Source: a virus
Virus record (IMG/VR): IMGVR_UViG_3300032287_000883
Coordinates: 1-64,000 of that record
Length of the DNA: 64,000 nt
Strand: one strand, 5' to 3'
Shown here: positions 40,479 to 49,700 of the stretch, piece after piece
How positions within the stretch are numbered: position 1 is the first letter of the stretch
Layout: every line of letters starts with the position of its first letter
Notes under the pieces: model-generated
What the model was told of the DNA's origin: nothing
The model's database searches: none
The model's input: the letters and a program-made list of their open reading frames with translations, nothing else
Made by a program: the position numbers and the translations under genes

Positions 40479-42032
40479 ATGCAAATAGTCGATAATAAGT
40501 TGTTGGTAGTGCGCACCAAATGGCCTAGCCGTATTACCGAAACTGTTAAGCGCAGTAAGGTAGTAGCGCAGCAAGGAGATGTTAGTGAAGTAGTGGTGTT
40601 TTGGGGTTTGGATGAAGCGCGTACATTAAGTAAAGTAGGCATACGCAAAGTTCCTTCTCCAATACTGAGAGACTATAACTGGCCCGGCTTGTACGCACCG
40701 ATGTCACATCAGAAAGACACAGCGTCTTTCATGACAGTCAACCAACGTGCGTTCTGCTTTAACGAGCAAGGTACAGGTAAAACCGCGTCGGCTATTTGGG
40801 CGTCTGATTATCTGCTTGAGCAAGGTAAGATAAACCGCGTACTTATTATCTGCCCTCTATCAATCATGCAGTCTGCATGGCAAGCCGACCTATTTAAGTT
40901 TGCTGTACACCGTAGCGTGGACGTTGCTTATGGTGACCGTTCTAAAAGAAAAGCAATCATCAACGGCGTTGCCGAGTACGTCATCATTAATTTTGATGGC
41001 CTCGACATCGTGAAAGACGAGATTAAAAAAGGCGGCTTTGATCTAGTCATTGTTGATGAAGCTAATGCGTACAAGAACCATCGCACTAAGCGTTTTAAAG
41101 CTCTGAAAGAAATAACATCTTCAAAGACATGGATGTGGATGATGACTGGAACTCCTGCAGCACAATCACCATTGGATGCATATGGGCTAGCAAAAATGTG
41201 TGTGCCTGAACGTGCCCCTCTTATGTATACCGCGTTCCGAGATAGCGTAATGACGCAGTTAACTAGGTTCATATGGGTGCCAAAGACTAGCTCTGAACAA
41301 ACGGTACATAGGTTGCTACAGCCAGCAATTCGATACACCAAAGCTGAGTGTCTTGACTTGCCTGATGTTACGCACGTATCACGCTTTGTCCCTATGTCAC
41401 CGCAGCAGGTTAAGTATTACAAACAACTTAAAAAAGATATGCTGATCAGTGCAGCAGGGGAAGATATATCTGCCGTAAACGCCGCAGCAAATTTCACTAA
41501 GTTGTTACAGATAGCAGGAGGCGCGGTCTACACCGACAATGGTAGCGTAGTGGAGTTTGACGTATCTGATCGACTAAATGCAATGTTAGAAGTCATTGAA
41601 GAAGCGACAGCAAAAGTTTTAGTATTTGTGCCATTCACACATACGATAGCCATAATTAAAGATTTTTTAGCAAAACAAAAAGTTACTTGCGAAGTAATTA
41701 ACGGCGAAGTGCCGGTGCATAAACGTACTGAGATATTTAAAAAGTTTCAAGAAGAGACAGACCCAAAAGTATTACTCATTCAACCACAAGCCGCTGCGCA
41801 TGGAGTTACGTTGACCGCTGCAAATGTTGTCATCTGGTACGCTCCAATAACATCCATTGAGTATTACCTACAAGCAAATGCGCGGGTACATAGACAAGGG
41901 CAGAAGAACCCTGTTACTGTAGTGCATATAGAAGGCAGTCCTGTAGAGACAAAACTTTACGCGGCGCTGCAAGATAAACTTGGTTACCACACCAAGATAA
42001 TCGATTTATACAAGAACGAAATAAGCGAATAG
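40479..42032 (+). CDS. SNF2-type superfamily 2 helicase
   Basis: The 517-aa protein has motif I NEQGTGKTASA (Gly98-Thr102), motif II VIVDEAN (Asp193-Glu194), motif III MTGTPA, motif V-type LLIQPQAAAHGVTLTAA and motif VI QANARVHRQGQKN. These identify an SNF2-like (superfamily 2) ATPase with two RecA folds and no visible extra domain. In phages such proteins act in replication or recombination. The final gene before a promoter at 42036. Confidence 0.9.
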   Translation: MQIVDNKLLVVRTKWPSRITETVKRSKVVAQQGDVSEVVVFWGLDEARTLSKVGIRKVPSPILRDYNWPGLYAPMSHQKDTASFMTVNQRAFCFNEQGTGKTASAIWASDYLLEQGKINRVLIICPLSIMQSAWQADLFKFAVHRSVDVAYGDRSKRKAIINGVAEYVIINFDGLDIVKDEIKKGGFDLVIVDEANAYKNHRTKRFKALKEITSSKTWMWMMTGTPAAQSPLDAYGLAKMCVPERAPLMYTAFRDSVMTQLTRFIWVPKTSSEQTVHRLLQPAIRYTKAECLDLPDVTHVSRFVPMSPQQVKYYKQLKKDMLISAAGEDISAVNAAANFTKLLQIAGGAVYTDNGSVVEFDVSDRLNAMLEVIEEATAKVLVFVPFTHTIAIIKDFLAKQKVTCEVINGEVPVHKRTEIFKKFQEETDPKVLLIQPQAAAHGVTLTAANVVIWYAPITSIEYYLQANARVHRQGQKNPVTVVHIEGSPVETKLYAALQDKLGYHTKIIDLYKNEISE

Positions 42033-42035
42033 TTC

Positions 42036-42065
42036 TTGACACTGTAAAGAAGTATGGTAGTATAA
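42036..42065 (+). promoter_or_regulatory. Probable sigma-70 promoter before SSB-primase genes
   Basis: TTGACA followed by an AT-rich -10 region (GTATAA or TAGTAT, 16-18 bp spacing), 35 bp before the start at 42100. Strong -35, moderate -10. Confidence 0.55.
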
Positions 42066-42099
42066 GAAATCGGCTTTTGCCGAACACTAGGAGAAACCA

Positions 42100-42495
42100 A
42101 TGGCAACTGATCTACCTATCGATAAAATTATCGAGACGTATGTAAAAATACGTGATAAAAAAGAAGAGCTTTATCGCGCATACAAAAGCAACACCGCTGA
42201 TCTTGAAGAACAAATGGCAGTGCTGAAACACAAGCTGCTTGAATTGTCTAAAGAGACTGGCGCTACCACTTTTTCTACCCCCGATTACACCGCATACCGT
42301 ACAGTCAAAAATCGTTATTGGACTAACGATTGGGAAAGCTTTTACGGCTTTATGCAAGAACATGCGGCTATGGGGCTTTTAGAAAAACGTATTCACCAAA
42401 CAAACATGAAAGATTTCATGGAGGGTAATCCAGAACTGCACCCTCCCGGATTGCATGTAGACAGTGAATACGAGTTCACCATCAAACATAAATAA
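42100..42495 (+). CDS. Conserved replication-region protein (131 aa)
   Basis: Starts MATDLPIDKIIETYVKIRDK, followed by a coiled-coil (YKSNTADLEEQMAVLKHKLL) and the core VKNRYWTNDWESFYGFM and LLEKRIHQTNMKDFMEGNPE. I recognise this pattern from many marine and freshwater phages, where it precedes an SSB-like gene. The role may be in replication or recombination; unproven. Confidence 0.75.
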   Translation: MATDLPIDKIIETYVKIRDKKEELYRAYKSNTADLEEQMAVLKHKLLELSKETGATTFSTPDYTAYRTVKNRYWTNDWESFYGFMQEHAAMGLLEKRIHQTNMKDFMEGNPELHPPGLHVDSEYEFTIKHK

Positions 42496-42508
42496 CTAGG
42501 AGAAATAA

Positions 42509-43378
42509 ATGAGTGATCTTACTCTGTTTCAATCAAACAATCTGCCCGACTACTTAAAAGACGTTGAGCTTGATGACTTAACTAAATCGCTTGCTGGTAA
42601 TACTTCTACTAAGCGCATCTCTATTCGTGGTGGCGTATTTCGCCTCATGGTATCTGGTGAGGAAGTAGCTAAGAACGAAAACCGTGCAATGAACGTCGTT
42701 ATTGTTAACGGTGGTCGCGACATCGCTCGTCAATTCTATGCCGGTAAATACGTAGCTGGTGAGACTGCTGCACCTGATTGCTGGTCAAATGACGGTAAGC
42801 GTCCTGATGCAAGCATTGAAAGCCCACAATACACATCATGCGAAGGTTGCCCACAGAACATTAAAGGTTCTGGTAATGGTGACTCACGCGCTTGCCGATT
42901 CCAACAACGTCTAGCTGTTTTGTTGGCTGATGATATTGAAGGTGACGTATACCAGTTGGCGTTAGCAGCTACTTCTATCTTTGGTCGTGGCGATGCCGAC
43001 AAGATGCCTTTCCAACAGTACGCTAAATACGTTGGTTCGCAAGGTAAGAATATCAATACGCTCATAACAGAGATGCGTCTGGACTCCGACTCGGATACTC
43101 CTAAGTTGACCTTCAAGCCAGTTAAGTTCTTGACCCGCGAACAATGGGAGATTGCTCGTGAAAAAGGTGACAGCCCTGCAGCTAAAGCGGCGATTACGCA
43201 GACCCCTGCGACTACTGATGGTGCTAAACGAAAAGCGTTGGCGAAACCTGAAGCCAAGGTTGAGGTCGAAGCTGAGGAAGTTAGTGAGCCGACAAAGCGT
43301 ACGACGAAGAAGAACGCGGAACCTGCTGCGAAGAAGGACTTTGTGGATGTGATCAATAGCTGGTCAACTGATGACTAA
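42509..43378 (+). CDS. Putative ssDNA-binding protein
   Basis: The 289-aa protein has a beta-rich N-terminal part (RISIRGGVFRLMVSG), four Cys (Cys91, Cys111 and Cys114 in CEGC, Cys129) that could bind metal, a basic linker and an acidic aromatic C-terminal tail (DFVDVINSWSTDD). Such an acidic tail is typical of replication ssDNA-binding proteins, which use it to recruit partners. It lies between the coiled-coil protein and the primase-helicase. The assignment is by architecture and context. Confidence 0.65.
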   Translation: MSDLTLFQSNNLPDYLKDVELDDLTKSLAGNTSTKRISIRGGVFRLMVSGEEVAKNENRAMNVVIVNGGRDIARQFYAGKYVAGETAAPDCWSNDGKRPDASIESPQYTSCEGCPQNIKGSGNGDSRACRFQQRLAVLLADDIEGDVYQLALAATSIFGRGDADKMPFQQYAKYVGSQGKNINTLITEMRLDSDSDTPKLTFKPVKFLTREQWEIAREKGDSPAAKAAITQTPATTDGAKRKALAKPEAKVEVEAEEVSEPTKRTTKKNAEPAAKKDFVDVINSWSTDD

Positions 43379-43380
43379 TC

Positions 43381-43623
43381 ATGGACAACCGTGGTTACGC
43401 TTCAAGAATCACCAAAGCGAACTTAGCGGCTAGTGTGGAAAGCCCCGGTGTAGCGCTGGGGCGCTTCTGCATTACCAAAGAAATTCCAGTATCAGATGTA
43501 GCAGAATATTTTGGCGTTAGTAGGATGACTATCTACAAATGGTTTGTAGGCGAATGGGTACCTCGCAAATCTAACGCTGAAAAGATATGGGACATGCTGA
43601 AACGAGCTAAGTTCTCCCTATAA
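43381..43623 (+). CDS. Helix-turn-helix DNA-binding protein (80 aa)
   Basis: Starts MDNRGYASRITKANLAASVE. Residues 37-56 (VSDVAEYFGVSRMTIYKWFV) form a clear helix-turn-helix. The remainder is basic. It may be a transcription regulator or a small replication initiator accessory. It is the only obvious HTH protein in the window and hence a candidate for binding one of the repeated operator elements. Confidence 0.75.
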   Translation: MDNRGYASRITKANLAASVESPGVALGRFCITKEIPVSDVAEYFGVSRMTIYKWFVGEWVPRKSNAEKIWDMLKRAKFSL

Positions 43624-43646
43624 CCTCGGCATTGGCGGCGATAAAA

Positions 43647-46490
43647 ATGGCAAAGACAGACTTGTTGTCCGCTGTACTCTCCGATGAAGGATGGTACTGC
43701 GTAGTGGGTCTAAAGAAGACCGGAATGCCGAAGCAAGTATTCGTGCAAACTCTGGGGGAAGTTGATCAGGAAATAGATGATTTACTAGCAAAGAACTATG
43801 ACGTTTACTTTGCTTGTTCTAAGTACGAAATAAATAGCACTCGCACGACCGACAACGTCAAGAACATCAAAGCGTTCTGGTTGGATATTGACTGCGGCGA
43901 AGGCAAGCCATACGCGTCACAAGGAGATGGAGTACAAGCACTTAAACATTTTTGTGCTGATCTCGGCTTACCTAAACCAACGTTAGTTAATTCAGGTCGT
44001 GGGGTGCATGTTTATTGGGCGCTCAAGGAGCCTATCACTCGGCAACAATGGAAGCCAGTTGCTGACAGGTTAAAGATAATTTGCCACGAACGTGGACTCC
44101 ATGCAGACCCTGCTCGTACTGCTGATGCGGCTTCTATTCTTCGCATACCCGAAACATTTAATACAAAAAGCGACCCTCCGTTAGATGTAGTCTTGATGTG
44201 TATTGGCACTGAGACTATTTACGAGGAATTTAAAAACATCGTAGGCATACTTGAAGAAGCTCCTGAGTATGCTCACACTCAGATTAACGAGTTAACAAAA
44301 TCGTTGATGGGTAATAAGCAATCTCGATTCTCGACCATTATGATGAAGGTTGAGAAAGATAACGCTTGCCCTCAGTTAGCTTCAGCAGTTGCAGATCAAG
44401 AGACTTTAGAAGAGCCTCGATGGAGAGCCGCGTTATCTATAGCCGCACATTGTGTGGATATGGAAAAGGCTGTGCATGACATATCGTTTAAGCATCCTGA
44501 GTATTCAGAGTCGGGAGCTTTAAACAAAGCATCGAGGATAAAAGGGCCATACACTTGCGACGCGTTTAGCAAGATCAACCCTGACGGCTGTAATAATTGT
44601 CCGAATAAAGGCAAGATCACATCTCCTATTGTGCTTGGGCAGGAAATTGTAGCGGCAGAACCAGAAGATAACGTCGTGCAGTTTACCGCAGCCGACGCGA
44701 TTAAGCCGGTGACTTACACCATACCAGAATACCCGTACCCATATTTTCGCGGTAAGACGGGTGGTGTGTACAAGAAAGCAGACGACGAAGATGAAGACGA
44801 AGCCGTGCTTATTTATGAGCATGACCTCTACGTAGTAAAACGTATGAAAGACCCTCAGCATGGTGAAGTTGTCTGGATGCGATTGCACACTCCCAAAGAT
44901 GGTGTGCGAGAGTTTGCACTTCCGGCGGTTGACTTGCTGACCACAGAAAAGCTACGAGAAAAACTGGCGTGGTTTGGCGTTATCGCGATGAAAAAACAGA
45001 TGGACACGATCATGGCTTACATCGTCAGATTTACAAAAGAACTGCAATGCAGAGAAGGAGCAGACATTATGCGTACTCAGTTCGGGTGGACTGATAGTAA
45101 TCGTTCATTCGTTATAGGAGATACCGAGATATGCGCTGATGGTGACCGCTATAGTCCCCCATCAAGTTACACTGCGCCCCTTGCTGATTATTTTATTCCT
45201 GTAGGTTCGTTGGAAGAATGGAAGAAGGTAATCAGCGTGTATGACATGCCGGGGCTTGAGCCTATGGCGTTTGGGTTTTTTACCGGTTTCGGCGCACCGT
45301 TACTGAAACACTTAAACCTCAAAGGTGCCCTGATCAACATGATCAACAACCAATCAGGCACGGGTAAAACCACGGCGATCAAAGCGATGCATAGCATCTA
45401 TGGGCACCCAGAAGAAGTGATGTTGATTCAGCGGGATACCATGAACGTCAAGCTACATAGGCTAGGGGTAATGAACAATTTACCACTTGGTTGTGACGAG
45501 CTTACTAAGATGACTCCAGAGGATTTCTCTGACCTGTCATACGCTGCTTCGCAGGGTAGGGGTAGAGCTAGGATGAAGTCTAGTGAAAACGCCGAGCGTA
45601 ATAACTTCGCTAGATGGGAAACAATCCTCTTATGTTCTTCAAATGCTTCTGCTGTAGATAAGCTGAAGTCCTTAAAGGCAACGGCAGACGGTGAGTTGAT
45701 GCGTGTTATCGAGTACAGCATTCCTGAGACTAAGGTAATGACGAAAGAGGAAGCCGACGAAATCTTCCCTAAGTTGTACACCAACTACGGACATGCTGGG
45801 CGTATCTACCTCCGTGATCTGGTTTGTAACCTTGAAGAACGTATCAGGGAAATAAAAGACATACAGCTTCTTATCGACCGCAAAGTCGGCTTTACAAACC
45901 GAGAGCGTTTCTGGTCAGGCGTGGCAGCTTGCAATATTGCCGGTGCTATGTTTGCACGTAGACTTGGTTTGATAGACATCGATGTTGGCAGAGTGTTCAA
46001 GTGGTTAGTTAAAGAGTTCACTCAGATGCGTCAGGAGATTAAGCCCCCTGCATCTAGCTATGCTAGCGTAGTAGGAGAGTATTGGAACGAACAGCGCCAG
46101 AATACTTTGGTTATTAACGACGAGATAGATAAACGCACGGGGGTCGAGTTACTGCCGATTCTGGAGCCGCGAGGGGAGTTGACGGTGCGTATGGAACCGG
46201 ATACTCAGAAGCTCTTTATCATCTCTAAGAAGTTCCGCGAGTATTGTTCGAAGAACCAGATAACATTAAAGGATGTTTTGAACGCGTTGGCATCGGAAGG
46301 AGTTTACGTCGGTGCTATCAAAAAACGGATGTCTAAAGGCACAAAGCTATCAAGCACCCCGCCAGTAGATACTTATGTTTTTGATTGCTCCCGTGGCGAT
46401 TTCCTTGATCCTGATACATACATCGATGCGGCGAAAGCCGAAAACGTTGCAGATGGTGAGGCATTAGCCACCGGCACTGATGGTCATTGA
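43647..46490 (+). CDS. Primase-helicase (AEP primase plus DUF927-like ATPase)
   Basis: I start at ATG 43647 (947 aa). The N-terminal half has archaeo-eukaryotic primase signatures: AFWLDIDCG (Asp80, Asp82) and GRGVHVYWAL (His121). A Cys-containing linker region follows (CNNCPNKGK). The C-terminal half is a helicase-like ATPase with NNQSGTGKTT (Walker A, 571-575) and a downstream CDELTKM acidic motif, as in DUF927 proteins. Such fusions prime and unwind DNA in phages and plasmids. With PolA and the ssDNA-binding-like protein it forms the replisome core. Confidence 0.88.
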   Translation: MAKTDLLSAVLSDEGWYCVVGLKKTGMPKQVFVQTLGEVDQEIDDLLAKNYDVYFACSKYEINSTRTTDNVKNIKAFWLDIDCGEGKPYASQGDGVQALKHFCADLGLPKPTLVNSGRGVHVYWALKEPITRQQWKPVADRLKIICHERGLHADPARTADAASILRIPETFNTKSDPPLDVVLMCIGTETIYEEFKNIVGILEEAPEYAHTQINELTKSLMGNKQSRFSTIMMKVEKDNACPQLASAVADQETLEEPRWRAALSIAAHCVDMEKAVHDISFKHPEYSESGALNKASRIKGPYTCDAFSKINPDGCNNCPNKGKITSPIVLGQEIVAAEPEDNVVQFTAADAIKPVTYTIPEYPYPYFRGKTGGVYKKADDEDEDEAVLIYEHDLYVVKRMKDPQHGEVVWMRLHTPKDGVREFALPAVDLLTTEKLREKLAWFGVIAMKKQMDTIMAYIVRFTKELQCREGADIMRTQFGWTDSNRSFVIGDTEICADGDRYSPPSSYTAPLADYFIPVGSLEEWKKVISVYDMPGLEPMAFGFFTGFGAPLLKHLNLKGALINMINNQSGTGKTTAIKAMHSIYGHPEEVMLIQRDTMNVKLHRLGVMNNLPLGCDELTKMTPEDFSDLSYAASQGRGRARMKSSENAERNNFARWETILLCSSNASAVDKLKSLKATADGELMRVIEYSIPETKVMTKEEADEIFPKLYTNYGHAGRIYLRDLVCNLEERIREIKDIQLLIDRKVGFTNRERFWSGVAACNIAGAMFARRLGLIDIDVGRVFKWLVKEFTQMRQEIKPPASSYASVVGEYWNEQRQNTLVINDEIDKRTGVELLPILEPRGELTVRMEPDTQKLFIISKKFREYCSKNQITLKDVLNALASEGVYVGAIKKRMSKGTKLSSTPPVDTYVFDCSRGDFLDPDTYIDAAKAENVADGEALATGTDGH

Positions 46491-46677
46491 TGGGGTTAGC
46501 TACAATGTGAATTGGAGGAAGTTCCCGATAGGGGCTTCCTTTTTTATCCCTTGCATACATGCACAGCAAGCCAGAGAAGATGTGAGAGCCGTTGCTCGCC
46601 GACTTGGATTTAAAGTAATTAGTAAAGTTGTAATCGAAGAAGGTATTCGAGGCTTGCGAGTTTGGAGAATTAAGTAG
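46480..46677 (+). CDS. Conserved small phage protein (65 aa)
   Basis: ATG 46480 overlaps the primase stop. The sequence starts MVIDGVSYNVNWRKFPIGAS and contains FFIPCIHAQQAREDVRAVAR and a C-terminal GLRVWRIK. Similar proteins close replication operons in other phages. Function unknown. Confidence 0.7.
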   Translation: MVIDGVSYNVNWRKFPIGASFFIPCIHAQQAREDVRAVARRLGFKVISKVVIEEGIRGLRVWRIK

Positions 46678-46762
46678 TATGATGGGCACTCAACGTTTTT
46701 TTCACGTTGTTTCTCCTGTGTTACCCTCTTGGCATTCTTCTCGCTTGGCTAAGAGGCTTTAT

Positions 46763-46798
46763 ACCCCCGGCATCCCCTCTTCGCCGGGGGTCTTTTTT
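46763..46798 (+). terminator. Terminator of replication operon
   Basis: A 9-bp perfect stem (ACCCCCGGC with GCCGGGGGT) is followed by CTTTTTT on the plus strand. It overlaps the stop of the convergent giant gene. Another hairpin (46722-46754) with 6-9 bp stem lies just upstream. Confidence 0.88.
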
Positions 46799-49700
46799 AG
46801 TCCTCGTCTTCAGCAAACTCACCCATCTCCGACACTTCACTACGCAGTTTCTTGGTAATGTCCGCACCGAAAGCTTCTGTTTCAGCAGCGCGAGTAGCTC
46901 TCTTCTTAAATGACTCTCTGATTTTTTTAGGGGTGATAGCTAGGCCGGGGTGCTTTGAACTAAAGTCACTTGCCCGTTCAAGAGCATCATCAAACGCTTC
47001 AGAATTATCACGCTCCATCCATAGCCGGTTCATGATTGCGTTGCGTTCGTCCAAAATCTTTTGCTCTTTAAGTTTCATCGCAATAGCGGCTTTTTGTTTT
47101 TGGGCTAGGCGTTCAGGCTGAAGGCCGATTGCTTGCATAGCTAATTCTGTGGCTGTAAAGTCATCCAGTACCACATCGCCACCCTTGGTGGTTGCCCCCT
47201 CTTTACCCATACGTACAGCGGACATGGGTTTAGCTACAATCGCTGGCATCGCCGTTTCAATTGCACGCGAATACTGACCTTCTTTTGCAAGTTGATATAC
47301 CTCGGTGCCCCGTAAGCCAAGCCCAACAACCGGCCCTGCGTTAGCTATTATTGATTCGATGAAACTTTCACGGGCATCAGGAGAGTAACGACCATCTCTC
47401 CACAGAAGGGCTTTAGGGTCTAAGCTAATACGATCTGATATAGCCATACCCATAGCTGAAGGTACACCACGGGAAACAACTTCTCCAGCGGTACGACCAA
47501 CTTTTTCTGCGGTCTCTGGTTTCACACCTGCATTGGCAAGCATACCACCAAGGTATCCGCCAAATTCGGTTTCCATATAGTTATAGAACCAAGTTTCCCA
47601 ATTAAAATAGTCATCGTCATCATCACCAGCAAACATCTTGACGAGAGTGCCAATAACCAAAGAGAAGTATGGCATTGCAGCCTGACCACCTAGGACAGCG
47701 GTCATACCAAGAATACCCGCAAGCCGACGACGAGCTTCTTTGCCAAGCGCCTTTTGCTGGGCTTCAACTTCTTCTACCCGTTGGGCAATAATTTGGTCTT
47801 TGTTAGGAGCGGTTTTAAGTTCCGCTTCCAACATGTTTTTATACTGCTCAATTTCTTCTTTATTAAAAGGTCTAACCGCGTAATCTAAATTCCGCCCAAG
47901 AGCGTACATCGCCAAGATTGGGTATTGTTTAAATTTCAAAAGCACCATACCGGCTGGATGTGCAAAAACACGCCCCTTCATCTGCCGAGAGAAGTCACCT
48001 AAAGTAAGTGCCGCTACCCGCGTAGCTTCTTCAATAGCAAGCTCAAACGCTTGGTTTGGTGTGTTCTTTATTTTATTTCCGTTAGCGTCCCGCAAGAAGA
48101 CTCCACGTAATCCTTCCATACCCGGTTGGCGCTGATACTCATTTAATAGTTTTTCGTACGCTAGTTCAAACGTAGTCATCAAAACAATTTCACGGTTCAT
48201 GCGTTCAGATTGGTGGAACAACCCGGACATGGTTTTCTTAACCATTGCACCCACGCCTGTATATAGCTGCGATGGGCGGTCTCCTAGATTCATAACGTCG
48301 TTGGTTATGGATATATCAATCTGTCCGCTGTCGATAAACCGATCCGCTGCACGACGTAGTAACGGAGAAAGATTTGCACCCTCCACAATGGAAGGGAAAT
48401 GCACTCCTACAACCGTGCCATTTTTAATAGGACTAAAGACGCGTTTAGGTACCGTACCAAGATACACACCTAAGTTCTTCACAAGCAACGTATTTGCTTT
48501 GAGGTATCCATACGACCCGCCAAGATACGGCATAGCTAATTGCACTGCGCCAAGCGTATTAAGTATTGCCGTAAACGGAGCCGATAACATATAGTAAAAC
48601 GTAAGCTCTGAGGCTTTACCCGCTACCTGTGCAGCAAGGCTTGTATCCTCGTTGCTCATAATACTAGGCACGCGTTTCTCTACTTCGTTAATAAAGTCTC
48701 TGTGCATAGCTGCTTGGTCAGCATTCAGCATCTTAGCCTGTTCGGCGCTATCAATCTCGCTTCGTGCGTTGTTTAAGTTCTGCAAGAACTTTTCCGCAAA
48801 CATAAACCGAGACTGCTGATACGCACTATGCACCGCAGTAGTAGCGAATACACGAAGCATGTCTGAACTAGCACCTTGAATTGCTTTACGGTTGATAAAC
48901 ATCTTCCGCATGCTTTGCTGTGGGAGTAGCACGTATACAAGCTGATTCAAGCTATCCTGCAACTGTTCTTTTAAGTCGGCAGTATCTGTAGCAGAAATCG
49001 AATCTACTAACTCTTGCACATCTTTCAATACCTGAGTAGTACCTACGTTTCGGCTGTAAAGCTCAGAGATGCCGTTACCTTTACGGATAGATTCGCCAAG
49101 CTGTTTTTGTTTAACATTTCCTCTTGCCAGTTCTTTCTGCCTACGATTCATAGCAACGTTGCGTGCAAGTGAACTTTCAAATGTATAAAACTCTTTGAAG
49201 TTACCCGAACCGACTTGGAACCAGTAGTTACCAAAACGACGTAGTGGAAAATACGGCTTGACTAATTTATCTGGGCCAAATTGCTCATCAATCTTTTTAA
49301 TTAGTTTTGCGCGTTCAACAGGGTCTTGAATAGCTGCCGCCCTACGCTTCATTTCGCGCACCATCTCATTAACGGAGTTAGCGTAGAAGTTGCGAACGCG
49401 CCGATAAATATCTTTATACTCAGGTTTAAGCGCGTTCCAAGCTCTTTGCATTTCGGGGTTTAACGTACCCGGTTGTGCGGTGTCTGGATCAACGCCTCGT
49501 ATCGTCGCTTCCATCATGATGCGACCCATCAACTGAGATTGAGCAAAGTTCTTATTCTGTAACTTAACCCAATCGGCGGTAATCTGCGAAGCGACGTTTA
49601 ATTTCTTAGCGCGGTATGCAACCATGTCACGGATAGTTGTAAGTGCGCCAGTAAGCTGAGTAAATTTAGTACGAGTTAAATCTTCAAGCTGCGTTAGGTT

